Part shown: in pieces, positions 1 to 12,065 of the stretch
Position numbering within the stretch: position 1 is the first letter of the stretch
How the letters are laid out: each line of letters starts with the position of its first letter
Source: Zeugodacus cucurbitae
Taxonomy: Eukaryota; Arthropoda; Insecta; Diptera; Tephritidae
Assembly: GCF_028554725.1 (NCBI RefSeq)
Contig: NC_071667.1
Coordinates: 82,250,001-82,314,000, forward strand
Reading direction: 5' to 3'
DNA length: 64,000 bases
Notes under the pieces: model-generated
Databases searched by the model: none
Told to the model about the DNA's origin: nothing
What the model saw: the letters and a program-made list of their open reading frames with translations, nothing else
Translations under genes and position numbers: made by a program

Positions 1-43
1 TATTTTTAGTTTTCAAATACCCCCTGAAGCCCTAGACTACTTT

Positions 44-290
44 GCTCAGCTGAGCCGAAAAAGCTATATAAACGATGCTCGCCGACCAGGTCTACTCTCC
101 ATTAGGAAGAGGAAACGAGTATAATTTCAAAGCTTTGCTTGGTGGTTAAAGAATATTATGTTTTACCATAAAGGTCATCAAAAAAGGAATGCATAAAAAC
201 ACCAAAGCTTACTTAAAGCAATGGCTTCTCAGAAGAACCCGTTGGAGAACATCACGAAAATGTAGAAATAATAAGAAACAAAATAAAAAT
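44..290 (+). promoter_or_regulatory. Candidate TATA promoter with a very short transcription unit
   Basis: A 12-bp palindrome, GCTCAGCTGAGC, lies at 44-55 and is followed by a good TATA box (TATATAAA, 65-72), so a start near 95-100 is expected. An AATAAA signal sits at about 283-289. Between them are two tiny ATG frames: 12 codons from about 158, and 14 codons from about 221 beginning MASQKNPLEN. No long frame exists. It may be a small peptide gene, the first exon of a longer gene, or chance. I do not recognise the peptides. Confidence 0.25.
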
Positions 291-329
291 TTAACACAAC
301 CTCATTAAAGCGCTTCGAACTAACAGTAA

Positions 330-3080
330 ACTTTAATGAAAAATCCAAAAATATTCTACTCTCCACGCCGGCATCATAAATCCCCCAATTAAAAGGTAAT
401 TTAAGATTTGAGCTGAAGCTGCCAATCGAAAATTCAATTTACTTGTTTTGAAAATCGAACACAATGTAAGACACATATATGTATATATGTATGTATATAA
501 GCGAGTGCATGTGGCTGCATGAAACGGTCGGGGAAAATGAGTTGTTAGCAATGCAAAAACCGAACAACAAACAAGCGAGCGTACCGAAGTGATGAAGGAA
601 ATACTTTCGAATATGCAGCGCGCTAAAAATGCAGAAGAAATTAATTGAAAACTCTATATAGCAAAAAGGAAATGGAAGAAAATGCAAATTAACCCGAAAA
701 TCTGAAATTGAGAAGGCGCTGCAGGAGCGAGAGAGGGGCTGGCGCTAGCGGAGCTTGAGCGTGGAAAACTCTAGCGAAACCCGAAAATGAAATGTGCAAA
801 GTGAGCGTAAACTTTTGTAGACTTTGTACAGCGTGCAACAACAACAACAACCTGCAACCACCCACCCCCTGCCGCACAGTGCCGCTGCATAGCTGATCGT
901 CGTCGACGTCATCGGTGTTGCTGGCGTTGAAAGAAGATTGACCTCACGATTTTGTAATTAATTTTCCGCAAACTTGTTGGCCGAAATTTTTGCACAAACC
1001 ACAACAGTTAATTCACAACAAAAGCAACAAACTGATGCTGCTGCTGCTGCTGCATGGAGCATGCGAAAGCACCGTAGTTGTTGCAAGCAAAAGCATTGTT
1101 GCAGCAAGCGTTTTGAAAGGAAAATTTTGCACTCGAGCTGCCACCTTCGAACGAAGCTTGCGCAGCCGAAAATTTGGAGAGAAATGCAACGCTGCTGTTG
1201 CTGCCGCTGCTGGCACTGCTGTTGCTGGATTTGACGCTTGAAAGTAAGTAGTGAGCAACTTTCAAGTGGCACTTGCAACACACAATAAGATATTGTGTTT
1301 GTGTGCCGCTCTGTTGCGAAGCGTGTAGCTGGCAACAACAACAACAACAACAAGAAGAAGAAAGGTAACAGCAGCAGCACATCCGACTAAACCAACAATG
1401 ACAACAAAACACTTTGCGGCTAGTTGCAACAACTACTAGTACAACAACAACAATTGCAACAACAAGCGTAATAATTGCACTTGATTGTTGTTGTTCATTT
1501 GTTTGTTGTGCTCTGCTGTGCTGCTTGTTGTCATTTCTGCTGTTCTGTTGTTGTGGTTGATTCTTGTTGATTACATTATTTGTGTTGTTTTCGGTGCGCC
1601 ACACACACACATCCGTGCACATGCATATCACTTTAGCTCAACTTAAAAGCATGAAAGTGCAAAATTGCAACTCGCAAACAAATTTTGCCTAAGCAACATT
1701 TTCTTCATTTGCACAAAGTTTGCAACCCTTCTCTCCTCCTGTGCACAGCACCTTGCAACACAGCTATTAGTGGAGTCCCTGCAACCGTCCAAAACCATCC
1801 ATGCACCGGCGTGTGTACTTAAAAGCACACTTTGTTTGCACACACACACTGCTCTTTCATCCGCCAGCAGTGCATTCGCCTTACACTTCAGCCCAGCTGT
1901 CCGTCCATTTTGACAGTCAAAGTGTATTACACACTGTAACATCAATTTAAAGTTTTGCGGAATTTGTGGTATTATTGAACTCGAAGTTTATTGTGCATAC
2001 AACAAGTACGTGCAACACACGTCGCAAGCCCTACTGCCAAGCTCAACAACATTACTCGGGCATCTTTGGCGGCGCTGCAACACGCTGCAACAACGTTGAG
2101 TGACGTTGCAATATTTATTCGTTCCTGCTGTTATTGCAGTTGTTAAAAAACTTGCCATTGTTGTTGTTGTTGTTGTTGTTGTTGCTCTGTGCCTGCTGAC
2201 AGTTTACCTCACTAACTACACAACAGCATAGCATAGTGGCAGCACATAGCGGTATGTGAGGCACAATAACACAGACACATGTGGCTCAACTCAGTCTTGA
2301 CTGCTTCACTTCTTTTCTCTTTTTGTTGTTGCTTTGGGGCTTTTTGTTTACTTTGTTGCGGCTTAAGTATTTTCTGTTAATGATTTTTCCTTCATCCCAA
2401 TGGCTTTTGCTGGCCGCTTCGCTTTTTTGGTATTTTCGGTGTTTAACAGGCAACTTGGCCGTACAACGCCGAATTTCATTGCTTGCATCAACACATGTGC
2501 AGGTTTCTGAGATGCCAGCGTAAGAGCAAGAGCAACACAAAAAATCAAATTAAATTGTGCGCTGTTGAGGTGTGGGGGGCATTCCAACCGCACCGCCAGT
2601 ATCATGCTGACTGACATGAGTTGATTTAAGTTGGCAGTTTTGGGAAATGCACTTCAATATGCCTGTTAATGCATACCAACGGTCGTCGGGAATATTGCTA
2701 CACACACACACTTATTTGAATATGAAAATTTCACACGAGCACACACACTTAGTGGCATCACTTGCTCTTTAAATACTTAAGCTGCAAAGTAGTTATTATA
2801 TTTTAACTCAATGGCTCCGAGTCTCGGCAGTGGCTGTTGATTAAACGTGCGGGAACATTTGAATTGGTTTGAAAAGGGTATTTTTTGTAAAATGTTACAT
2901 AAAATTTTAATGTTGCAACTATAATTTTTTTAGTTGGCAACTCTGTTCAAATTATGATCGAGTTAACACTATAAATTACTGCTAAATCCGTTAATATTGT
3001 ATTTTTTGAGAAAAAAATGTGATATTAAAGAAAACAAATAACTATTAAAATCATTTTTCATTCATTGGCAACCCTACCCA
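330..3080. other. Non-coding stretch rich in CAA/GCT repeats
   Basis: No convincing gene is seen. The segment has many (CAA)n/(TTG)n and (GCT)n runs, for example at 838-852, 1033-1053, 1336-1353 and 2157-2184, plus CA runs. The long reading frames here on both strands are Gln-, Cys- or Leu-rich translations of these repeats. A + strand splice donor (GAAAGTAAGTAG, about 1240) follows repeat-rich sequence and could mark an untranslated exon. The texture fits a long fly intron or regulatory region. Confidence 0.5.
2157..2184. repeat. (TTG)n microsatellite
   Basis: About nine uninterrupted TTG units are visible. Trinucleotide CAA/TTG tracts recur through the window (for example 6356-6379, 9659-9676 and 61868-61882). 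Confidence 0.85.
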
Positions 3081-3081
3081 C

Positions 3082-3420
3082 ACCCTTATCATTCCCGTCC
3101 TACTTTATGGTGCAGAAGCGTGGACGAATATCCGTTGAGCCAGCACTATGAGTTTCCGAAAGAAAGGTTTCGCACAAGATTTACGGTCCCTTACACATTG
3201 ACAACGGCGAATACAGCAGACGATCGTGTTATTCGACGACATAGACATAGTCCAGCGAATAAAAAGACAACGGCTTCGCTGGCTAGGTCATGTTGGTTGA
3301 ATGGACGAAAGTGCTCCAGCTCTGAAAGTGTTCGATGCAGTACCCGCTGGTGGAAGCCGAAGAAAAGGGAGACCTCCACTCCGATGGAAGGACCAGGCGG
3401 AGAAGGACCTGGCTTCATAA
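3082..3420 (+). mobile_element. Non-LTR retrotransposon fragment: C-terminal end of reverse transcriptase ORF
   Basis: This is a decayed piece of a LINE-type endonuclease/reverse transcriptase polyprotein. The beginning reads TLIIPVLLYGAEAWT, the motif that follows the RT core in many arthropod non-LTR elements. The later part, in another frame, reads DIDIVQRIKRQRLRWLGHV, then after an in-frame TGA MDESAPALKVFDA, then GRPPLRWKDQAEKDLA. That run of motifs is typical of the C-terminal region of this ORF. Frame changes and a stop show that it is a pseudogene. The 5' part, endonuclease and RT core are absent, as expected for a 5'-truncated, broken copy. The exact clade is not assigned. Confidence 0.8.
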
Positions 3421-3429
3421 CTTTGGTAT

Positions 3430-6400
3430 ATATATAATTTAAATTTTTTTGTTTACAAAGCAGGAATTATGAGCACATCGGATCAAAAGCTCCAAATGTA
3501 AGTTTAGGCATAGCCACAGTAAAGATCTCATCTCAGAACACGTCATTATTAATAAAGAAACCTCGACTTATACTTTATTGTAGTTATACTTTTTATACGA
3601 CTTCGGAAAAGGTTGCGATAATTGTTTAACGCTTCAGTGGAGAGGGAATAACGTTGAACAATTAACGCGAGAGAGAGAGAGTGTGTGAATGAGAGTAAAG
3701 CATAGAACTTAAAGCACTTGCCATGCTTATGCTATTTGAGCAATACTGGTTTTTGTAGAACAATGTTTAAATTTTTGGTTGGTGACATTTTCACATGTGT
3801 ACGCATATGTATGATTGTATGCTTGCGCATTATTTTTCCTTCGTTTCTGTTTCATTTCTTCGAATTCTCAACTATTTTGTGTGACTTTTGGTTGAAATAC
3901 TCTGCGTTGGCCGTTGAAAAGTTAAGACTTCATGAAATGAAATAAAATGAAATGAAATGGTGTTTCTTCGATGATCGCTCGGTTACAACGGATAAAACGA
4001 CTTCTGAGTGGTGATTTTAATGAATAAATTCCAAGGTTTTATACAAATAATTATATATAATATTGCAGTCAATAAGTACAGCGGGACAATTCACAATATG
4101 GACCAAATGGTTTTGCATATTTGTTAGTTTTCTTTCATACAAAATGGTATGCATTTCTTGGAATATCACTAACTTCTTCCGCACGTAGGGACTCCACGCA
4201 CCATTTTTTTATAATATTATTTATTATTATTAAAGAAACCCCAACATATCTAAAGGATTAATTTTCTTTTATAGATTGAACATAGTTCCATTCCAGTTCT
4301 AGCTAACAATAGTTAATAACTGTTGGAATAGGGGTTTCGTCCTTTCTTTTCGAAGTAGAGGTTGTTAAAGGTTGAAATCGGAAATCGGTTTCGTCTTTTG
4401 TGGAAACTTTGAGTTAAAAACTAGCTTGGGTCGAAGGTCAACTACATGTAACTATCTTCAAAGAGTTAGTCTGTTTTAAAATTATTAAATATACTACAAC
4501 TCTCTTCTCTCTCATCTCAAATCATATAGTCATATATACTATATATATATCATATAATCATATACACATATCAATAAGTCGATAAACGCTCCAAACTAGA
4601 TTTGAATTCAAAGAGTCGATTTATTTGAGTGTAATATTCTATAGTATATGTAGTTTTAAGGACTAATTTCTACATCTCCGAAAACGTCAGAATAAGCTGA
4701 GTAAAACATTGGAAGATATCTGAAGAAGTTTAAACCGTGTTTCAAAGACCCGAAAAATAACTTTAAAATTCTTAAATTTGCATTTCAAACCAACCACACA
4801 ACCAAAATATTTAAATAAATAAATTGAGCGCGTTTAATAAAATTCACTTTCCAGCCACAATTGAATGCGTCTTTGTCGAGAAAAATTAAATTCCTTGCCA
4901 CACATCAGTCTGCCTTAATTTTACGACATGTTTGTCTTTCGTCTTTTTTATTAAACAAATGCACGTGACACGGGGATTTGCTTGCGACACAAAATGCACG
5001 AACCGAACCGAATGTCCAAATGGACAGACGGACGTGAGTATCAGATTTTACCTTTTAACGCAATAATGGGGGCAGAATAATCGTCAACGTTAAAACTAAT
5101 AATAAATGGCAAGAAAACACTGTGAAAGCGCAATACAAATCACGCATACAGAGAAGGCGGCGAGTACGGAGTCCGGCAATCGTGTTGACAGTCAGTCCGT
5201 CAATCAGGCACTCAGGCAGTCACACAGCTGACGCGCGTTTGGTCCGGCGAGTGCAATCAACAGCGCGCCCGAAAATGTCAGCAACTACATAAAAATGTTG
5301 CTGCTGCCACTTCACGCGGCGCGTACGCAAGGCAATAAAGCAGGCGGCGAGGAGGGCAACTGAACCGCCGCGCAAGTTGACACGAACATGTCACGGCGAA
5401 CGACAGGACATTTCCGTAAGCAATACCCAGAGCAGCAATAACAACAACGCTGTTTGCAGCAAATAAAAGTTGCTGGCGACTTTGGGTGAATTGCAAAGGA
5501 AGAACATTCGGGCAGGACATCAAGTGAATAAGAAAATTAAAAGGCGAACTGCACAACTCCAACTCAATGGCCAGGATGGCAAGGCGCTAAATGCAAACAA
5601 CGTTGGACGGTGCGAAGCGATACAAATGAAGCGAAACGCGTGTGAAGCGATAGCGAAGAACGAAGGCGACGACGCCCACGGTGGCACTACAGGTGTCGGC
5701 GACAGCGCGAACAGCTTTAAGAGCGCGTAGTGACCGTCAGAGGGCGGTGGGTGTGGCGCGTGGGCGTAGCGTTGCTGGTTGCCAAGTGACTTGAAAACGC
5801 TTTTTATTATGCTCTTCACAGAACTTTAGCGCGCTCAGGGGGCACATTGACGCGAGTACCATAATATTTTAATAGGTGAAATAAACAAACAACAAATTGG
5901 CATGGAAGAAAGCGGAAAAGCTGATTCTGCATAAATTGCCGCAAGTGAGCGCATAATAACTAACTCAGAAAAGGTGTGTGTCGGGGTGTGCTGAAAAGAG
6001 AAATATGCGTTAAAAAGTTGCAAATAAATATTTTTCAGCTCGCAAATGCATTCAAGTTGATTATTCAATTAAATTATTCCAAATCAACGCGCAATCGAAT
6101 TTGTGTATTTGCCATGAAATTCGTTGACCGAAACCATTGAACATGGCGCAGTGAAATTTATTTGCTCCACACTTGTACTTGTGTTATGTATATATATAAC
6201 TGTACATCAGGTACATAAATATATATGTATATACATATATCAAACACAAAATATGTGTGTGTATTTGTTTTGCCCAATAAATAAATATTTGCACAATTCG
6301 ATTTCATAAATTAATTCACACACCAAATATGTGCAATGCTATGTTTTTAGTACTGCAACAACAACAACAACAACAACAAATATCAGCTACAAATAAATAT

Positions 6401-7555
6401 TTCTTGGCTGCCGTATAAAATGTTGCAACTGAATTCTGTAAAATTATTTCAGGCTTGAGTGCATTCAAATGTCCTTTCGGTAGCTCTGTATGTGAGAGAG
6501 AATGTGTATACTTATAATATATATATCAGCAAATGCTTTCACATTTGCAAACCACTTGCAAGGAATGTGCCTCAAAGTATTCACTGTAACCATATAAAGC
6601 ATATAAACCATATATTTACATACGGTTACTGACAGCTTATTGGGTACAGCAGCCAAAAAGTAGAATTTTTTTATTCTAAAAGGATTTAAAAAAAAAATAT
6701 TTTCTACTATTTTCCCATACGATCAACGATGCTTCAAATTTGGGTAAGACACTGGTCTTATACCAAGTCCAAAGTATGCAAAAATGCTCATTTAAATTTA
6801 GCAAAAAAATAAGCATTTTAGCGAGAACAGCAATAAAATTAAACCCAGAAAACAGAAAATACAACAATTGATTCTATAAATATAGCTTATTGATGAATTA
6901 GTTTCCAATTGGTGGGAGTCCTGACCATCCTAGAACACTAAATTTTGATTCCAGAAATTGTTGCTGTAACATGATGTTTTTCTGGCCTCGATTTCTGTCA
7001 AAGATTTCTAGTTATTAACTCCTACTTTTCCACACCAGTTTTTCCTTCACTGCAGTACAAATATTCACACGATTTAATTCAACTTTGCTTCTTCGTTATT
7101 AGTAAATTGCATACAAGTGTTTTCTTGCGGTTTTCGTCATTTGCACTCTTAGAAACGCAATCAAACTGCTTGTGTATAGTTTAACATTATTAAAGCAGAA
7201 TTTCATGAACGCCTGAGGAATTTCGACAAAGTATTGAGAAGCTGTAGGCATAGTATGAGTTCTTTTATATCACTATAATATTGTCATAACGGAAGCACAA
7301 AATTATTGGGACTTGAAAAATAATTCATAAAAATCTTACTCCGTTGGAAACCATATGGATAATTTTTTCGTAAATTTTTGTACAGTAAAAATTTTAGATG
7401 CCTTTGTTGTCAAAAATATATAGAAAATCTTATAAAATTTAAAATTCTAATAACCTACTTTTAGGCTGAGTTTGAATTTTTTTATTGACGCTAGTTGATA
7501 AATTTTAAATATATTCTTTTGCAGCAGACATACTTATATAGGTACATATTTGCTA
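3430..7555. other. AT-rich non-coding stretch
   Basis: No gene can be supported. It includes simple repeats (GA at about 3672-3683, an ATATC-rich run at 4528-4570, CAA at 6356-6379). A GC-richer block at 5,150-5,800 looks like promoter or 5' leader sequence, with repeated AGTCAGTC at about 5190 and GCGCGC-rich DNA. A possible tiny start exon at 4,994-5,033 is listed separately. Confidence 0.5.
4994..5033 (+). CDS. Possible first coding exon (13 codons plus one base)
   Basis: An ATG in excellent fly context (ACAAAATGC) opens a short frame reading MHEPNRMSKWTDG. It runs directly into a strong splice donor (GGAC|GTGAGTATC) at 5,034. Fly genes often have such short first coding exons followed by long introns, but no continuation was found in the window. 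The peptide is not recognised and the match may be chance. Confidence 0.2.
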
Positions 7556-7559
7556 TATA

Positions 7560-8709
7560 TTAGGTTAGCAAATATCTCCCTTCCGTTTTTTTGGTCTGTA
7601 TTCAATGCTTTATAAAAAGTGTTACAGTTATCAGATTTATTTCAAATATGCGTCGGTTCGTTCGATAATCTGTTTCCCACCTTATTTGCGAAGAACTCGG
7701 ACAGCCACTTTTCACAAAATTCTTTTGAGTTCAACATTACAGGTGGTAATCTCTTGGCGCTCTATCTGGGCTATATGGTGAATGCGATAAGACCTCTCAT
7801 CCGAGCTCCCGTACCTTCTGACGAGTCATCAACGAAGTGTGTGATCTGGCGTTGTCCTGGTGAAACACTACACACCTCCTGTTGGCCAATTCTGGACGCA
7901 TCGGGTCGATCGCCTGCTTAAAGTGGTCCAGTTGTTCGCAGTGGATGGTAGAATTAAGCGTCTGGCCATATTGGAGCAGCACATAGTGGATGATTCCCGT
8001 CTGATCCCACCAAACACACAGCAAAACCTTTCTGGCCGTCAATCCCGGCTTAGGCACTGTTTGGGACGATTCACTTGACTTCGACCACGACCGTTTTCGC
8101 TTGACATTGTCGTATGTGATAAATTTTTCGTCGCCAGTCACCATCCGCTTAAAAAATGGGGCGAATTCGCTCCGTTTTAGCAGTATATCGCAGACGTTGA
8201 TTCGGTACAGAAGGTTTTTTTGCGTCAAATCATGCGGCACCCAAACATCAAGCTTTTTTGTGTATCCAGCCTTCTGCTGATGGTTTAAAATGGTTTGGTG
8301 ACTAACTCCCTTCTTCCTGGGCGATGTCACGAGATGCCACATGTCGGTCTAACTAGATGTTTTCCATGATTTCATCGGTATTCGTTGTCACAGGTCTTCC
8401 GCCGGCTGGCTTATCCATGGTGTCGTTTTCACCCGCTCTGAATCGTCGAAACCATTCCTCCGAAGTGATAGAGTATCATCCCCCAAAACAACATTAATAT
8501 CACGGAACGTTTCTCTACCGGATTTGCCTTTAACGAAGGAAGCCTTGAATATGGCGCGAGTTTCGGCGTTAGTGAACTCCATGTTTACACGTATATAACT
8601 GTTGAACGCAATATCCAAACTAATCACACATTAGCGTCGTTTTGTAGGCTATGCCAAAACCTTTCAAAGATGTATAGTATTGTAAGATACAAGATTTTTT
8701 CCAACCTAA
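7560..8709 (-). mobile_element. mariner (Tc1/mariner DD34D) element, internally deleted
   Basis: Inverted termini begin TTAGGTTAGCAAAT at 7,560 and, read from the other end, TTAGGTTGGAAAAA at 8,709. Both are flanked by a TA dinucleotide (7,558-7,559 and 8,710-8,711), the usual target duplication of this superfamily. The body carries a mariner transposase on the minus strand with several lesions. At about 1.15 kb it is somewhat shorter than the roughly 1.3 kb usual for mariners. It is an immobile fossil unless activated in trans. Confidence 0.9.
7637..8582 (-). pseudogene. mariner transposase pseudogene
   Basis: The frame starts at the ATG at 8,582 with MEFTNAETRAIFKASFVKGK, the N-terminal helix-turn-helix region. 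A frameshift near 8,450 moves the EEWFRRFRAGEND segment to another frame. The central block carries the first two catalytic aspartates, in RMVTGDEKF and VVFHQDNARSHTS. The ORF stops at 7,797-7,799, where a TGA stands in place of the usual Trp codon (ELG-stop-EVLSHS). The same frame then continues into HSPYSPDRAPRDYHL, which holds the third catalytic aspartate. Further deletion and frame changes follow (NSKEFCEKWLSEFFANK, then QIIERTDAYLK and the natural TAA at 7,637). The spacing fits DD34D. It is clearly non-functional. Confidence 0.9.
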
Positions 8710-8711
8710 TA

Positions 8712-11700
8712 CTATATACATAATATATTATTAGAACTACTGATGCTGAACTAAAGCGACTGCCTATGAAAAGTAAGAAATATTGCTGCAGCGGATCCTG
8801 TGAAACGCCGATAACTAAATAACGTAATTAAAATTAAAAACTGTGAACAATAAATTTGAAAAAAAAAACAAATAAAAATATTTGTAAAAAACTTAACTTT
8901 TTTATTGTTAATTTGAAATCAATACAAATAACTCAAAAGGCACTTGAGCGCAACAGCAATTATGACAAAGGCAATAAAATTGGTATTCATATTTGTGTCT
9001 GTTTATGTGTTTATGTTTTTTGGTGGCTGCCTAAGTTAAGTGAAGCGTAATTTCACTGTGGTCGCCACCATAAAAAGAAGTCACACCAATTTTGATATTC
9101 TCTTTATTTTACAATTATTTACACGCATTGGAATACACAAATAAAGATATACATGTATATATGTAAACGATTGTATAGTCTTGTGTGTTGACAGCGTGTT
9201 GCAACAGTTAAAATTATACAAAAACAATATATATACACGAAGCAATCAATGCGGAAACAACAGTAAAAACATGAGTATGTCGTAAAATTAAAAAATTTCA
9301 GAAAAAAAATTTAATAATAAAATAAAAATTATAAAAAATTATAAAATATAGACTATAAGTACACACATGTGTATGTATGCATGTATGTATCCGTGTATGT
9401 TCGTGTTTGTTATAAAATATTTTTAGGAGCATGTCCATAATAAAAAGTGGTAATAAAAAGCGTTGTTGGGCGCGTGAAATTAATAGTAATAAACTGAAGA
9501 GCACGGGCACACACACACAGAGACACGCACACACGAACACACTCACTCAAACTCTTCACCAGCATATTTGTGCTTGTTTTTGTAAATATTTGATATTTTT
9601 ACAGCTCAATCGTGTGATCGCATCTAATAAACATGTATGGCAATTACTTTTTTTGGTGCTGTTGTTGTTGTTGTTGTTATTGTTGCTGTGAGTTTTTGTG
9701 TGTTTTCTGCTGCCCAAATGACAGTGCGCGCAGGCTTTGGTACTCTGAGGCCGTCATTAAAGGAGTGTGGGTAAGAGAGGGTGAGGGAGGGAGTGGAGTC
9801 TTGGCAGCTGTGCAGTTCATTAACACGGCCGTACAATCATAACAGTAATAATAAGTTTATGTATATAAAAATATTTTTTTTATGAAAATATATTAAAAGG
9901 CAGCATTTATGACACGGCGGAGAAGGAGTGGAAGTGGAGAGAAAATGAAAAGTGAAAAAAATATTAAACAAAGAGCGCATCTGTTGCACCTATGCTTGAA
10001 CCGGTGTGAAGATCTTTTCATATATTTTAATATAGATGTATACACCAGGAAGATGTGAGGCTGCTGACCTTTTCACAAAACGGTTTCATTGCAATTGTTT
10101 TGTATACAACATAAATTTGTCTGTCATCTCATGCACTCTTTAATGCCGCGCTATTTCACTTTTAGGCGTTTGCCAGCGCCTTGACCCCGCCAACCAAGTG
10201 TGCGGCTTTAATGCCTTATCGCTTTTCTAATTTACGATGCTTGTTGACTGCTTTATAACTCCGTATGTGTTTGTTGTTGCTGACTGCCGCAATTATTTGT
10301 TGTAATTTTATGACTTCCCAAATAAACTGCTTCTTCTACTCAGGCTGCCTTGTTTACTTACACTTATTTATTTTAACACTTTTTTCTGTTGCAACAACAA
10401 AAGCAACGAGCGCACTTGCGTTTGCGTTGTGTCAATTGCAGCGGCTCCCACTCCACGACTTATCGTGCCTCATCAGCAACACTCGACTGCAGCAACATCA
10501 ATTACTTTAAATCCATTTATATATGTGTGCTTGTGTGCAGTCATCAGTTATGTGCTGCCTCACGCGTGAGCTCCACTGTTTATCAATAATAATCAAATAA
10601 TTTCTGCTGATATTTTTCAGCGTACCATTCTAATGTCTATTTGCTCATTTGTTTGTTTATAAATATTTACTTAGTGTCGAGTTGTTAGTTGTTGCTGCTT
10701 CAGTTGCTCCAAGTGCTTGCTGTTGGTCGCCTCGGCGTCGCCGCGCTTTGGTGGCATGTTGCTTTGGATGCGCTCACTTTGTTTGCTTTTTGCTGGAAAT
10801 TTGTACAAATTAGTGCCCGAAATTATTGTGTTTCGAACACACATTCACACTCACTTATGTACTGAGGTACTGAAGTTGTTTATGATAGGTTTCACCTTTC
10901 ACTTCCAAATTGCTTTTCGATGAGTGTGGGTATTTTTGGTGGAAACTACCGCATAACTACCTTACTGATAACTGCAAGTTTTTGTGTACATAAGCTTAAG
11001 CAGCAGACACGATCAACCAACAAAAATAGATATATACTAATGTATACACAGTTTGAAAATTATAATAGATTTTACAATTACGATTGGAGAGTATTCCCAA
11101 AATATCGAACAATTCTCAACTGCAGTTATTATGTTGTAAATATAAATATACTGTAGAAAATCTGCATTCCCAGCTGTTTTACAATCACTTAATTGTGATC
11201 CATCACAAACAATAATCATAAAATCCTTAAATCTATTAGCTTATAAAAATATGATTTTCTTTAAAAAACATTTTTGTTTTTTCGGATAGGGATTTGAATA
11301 TTTCTTTTCTGAAATACTTAACTTTCAAATTAAAAGCCTTATAAACACCATTAAAAATACATTTAACTTATTTTTGAAAATTTTTCGTAGATTAAAATTT
11401 TATAAAAGGTGGCAACTCTGGTCATTATGTTTATGCTGATGGCAACCCTAGCTCCAAACTCTACATCATCACATATTTAGTGTGCATTTCTTTAGTTTTA
11501 CTTTTCTCGGTGGATGGTAACCCTATCCCAAAAAAGATCCGGAAAGTTTTTTTTTATACTCTACCCATTCCATTTAAAAATAAAAACTTTTTATAAGTAG
11601 GAACACCATTCGAAAGCGTTGTCGGTTTTATAGCATGTTTTTTTGTCGAAATCAATAATATCTGGAAGACTTTCTGTTTGATAACCACTATGTATTACTT

Positions 11701-11860
11701 TAAACAGGTTTAATTATCTCTCGACAACCGAATACAATCATTATATTTCTGTTTCAAAATTATTTTTGTTGAAAATTTTAAACAATACACAATTGTATGG
11801 TCCGAAGGTACGAAAGTTATTGCTTTTAGGATTACTCGGGTTATCATAATAATATACCCC
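8712..11860. other. Non-coding stretch with CA, CAA and A/T runs
   Basis: I see no gene. The region holds ATGT/CACA microsatellites (about 9360-9400 and 9510-9545), a (TTG)n run at 9659-9676, and a GAGGGAG-rich tract at 9770-9800. Around 10,150-10,900 the sequence is less AT-rich, but no frame looks like protein. The phrase ggcaac(a/c)ct recurs at 11,410-11,525 and also near 2,935 and 3,067, possibly edges of a shared old repeat. Confidence 0.45.
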
Positions 11861-11861
11861 A

Positions 11862-12065
11862 ATGAGTAGTTTCCGCTTCATCAATCCTACCGCATTATGG
11901 AGGACAGGAAAGTTCTTCGTACTCAACCAATTGGTAGAAGTTATGTATAATCTTTATGAAGTACCTAATAAGATCACGTCGTACACGCTTCCGCCTCAAC
12001 CAGATGTAGATGAGTATTTATACTGCATTACTAAGAACAGAGCAGAAGAATTAGGTCTGATTTGA
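11862..12065 (+). CDS. Hypothetical 67-codon ORF
   Basis: The frame begins MSSFRFINPTALWRTG and ends DEYLYCITKNRAEELGLI. Its composition is balanced and non-repetitive, unlike the surrounding repeat-derived frames, and includes a PPQPDVDEYLY segment. I do not recognise a family. No TATA box, splice site or clear poly(A) signal decides its status. It could be a captured gene fragment, the coding end of a TE, a short exon or chance. Confidence 0.25.
   Translation: MSSFRFINPTALWRTGKFFVLNQLVEVMYNLYEVPNKITSYTLPPQPDVDEYLYCITKNRAEELGLI

Noticed and set aside
958..1631. Overlapping 80-207 codon frames on both strands rich in Gln, Cys, Leu
   Set aside because: They are translations of (CAA)n, (GCT)n and related triplet repeats in several frames at once, without protein-like variety.
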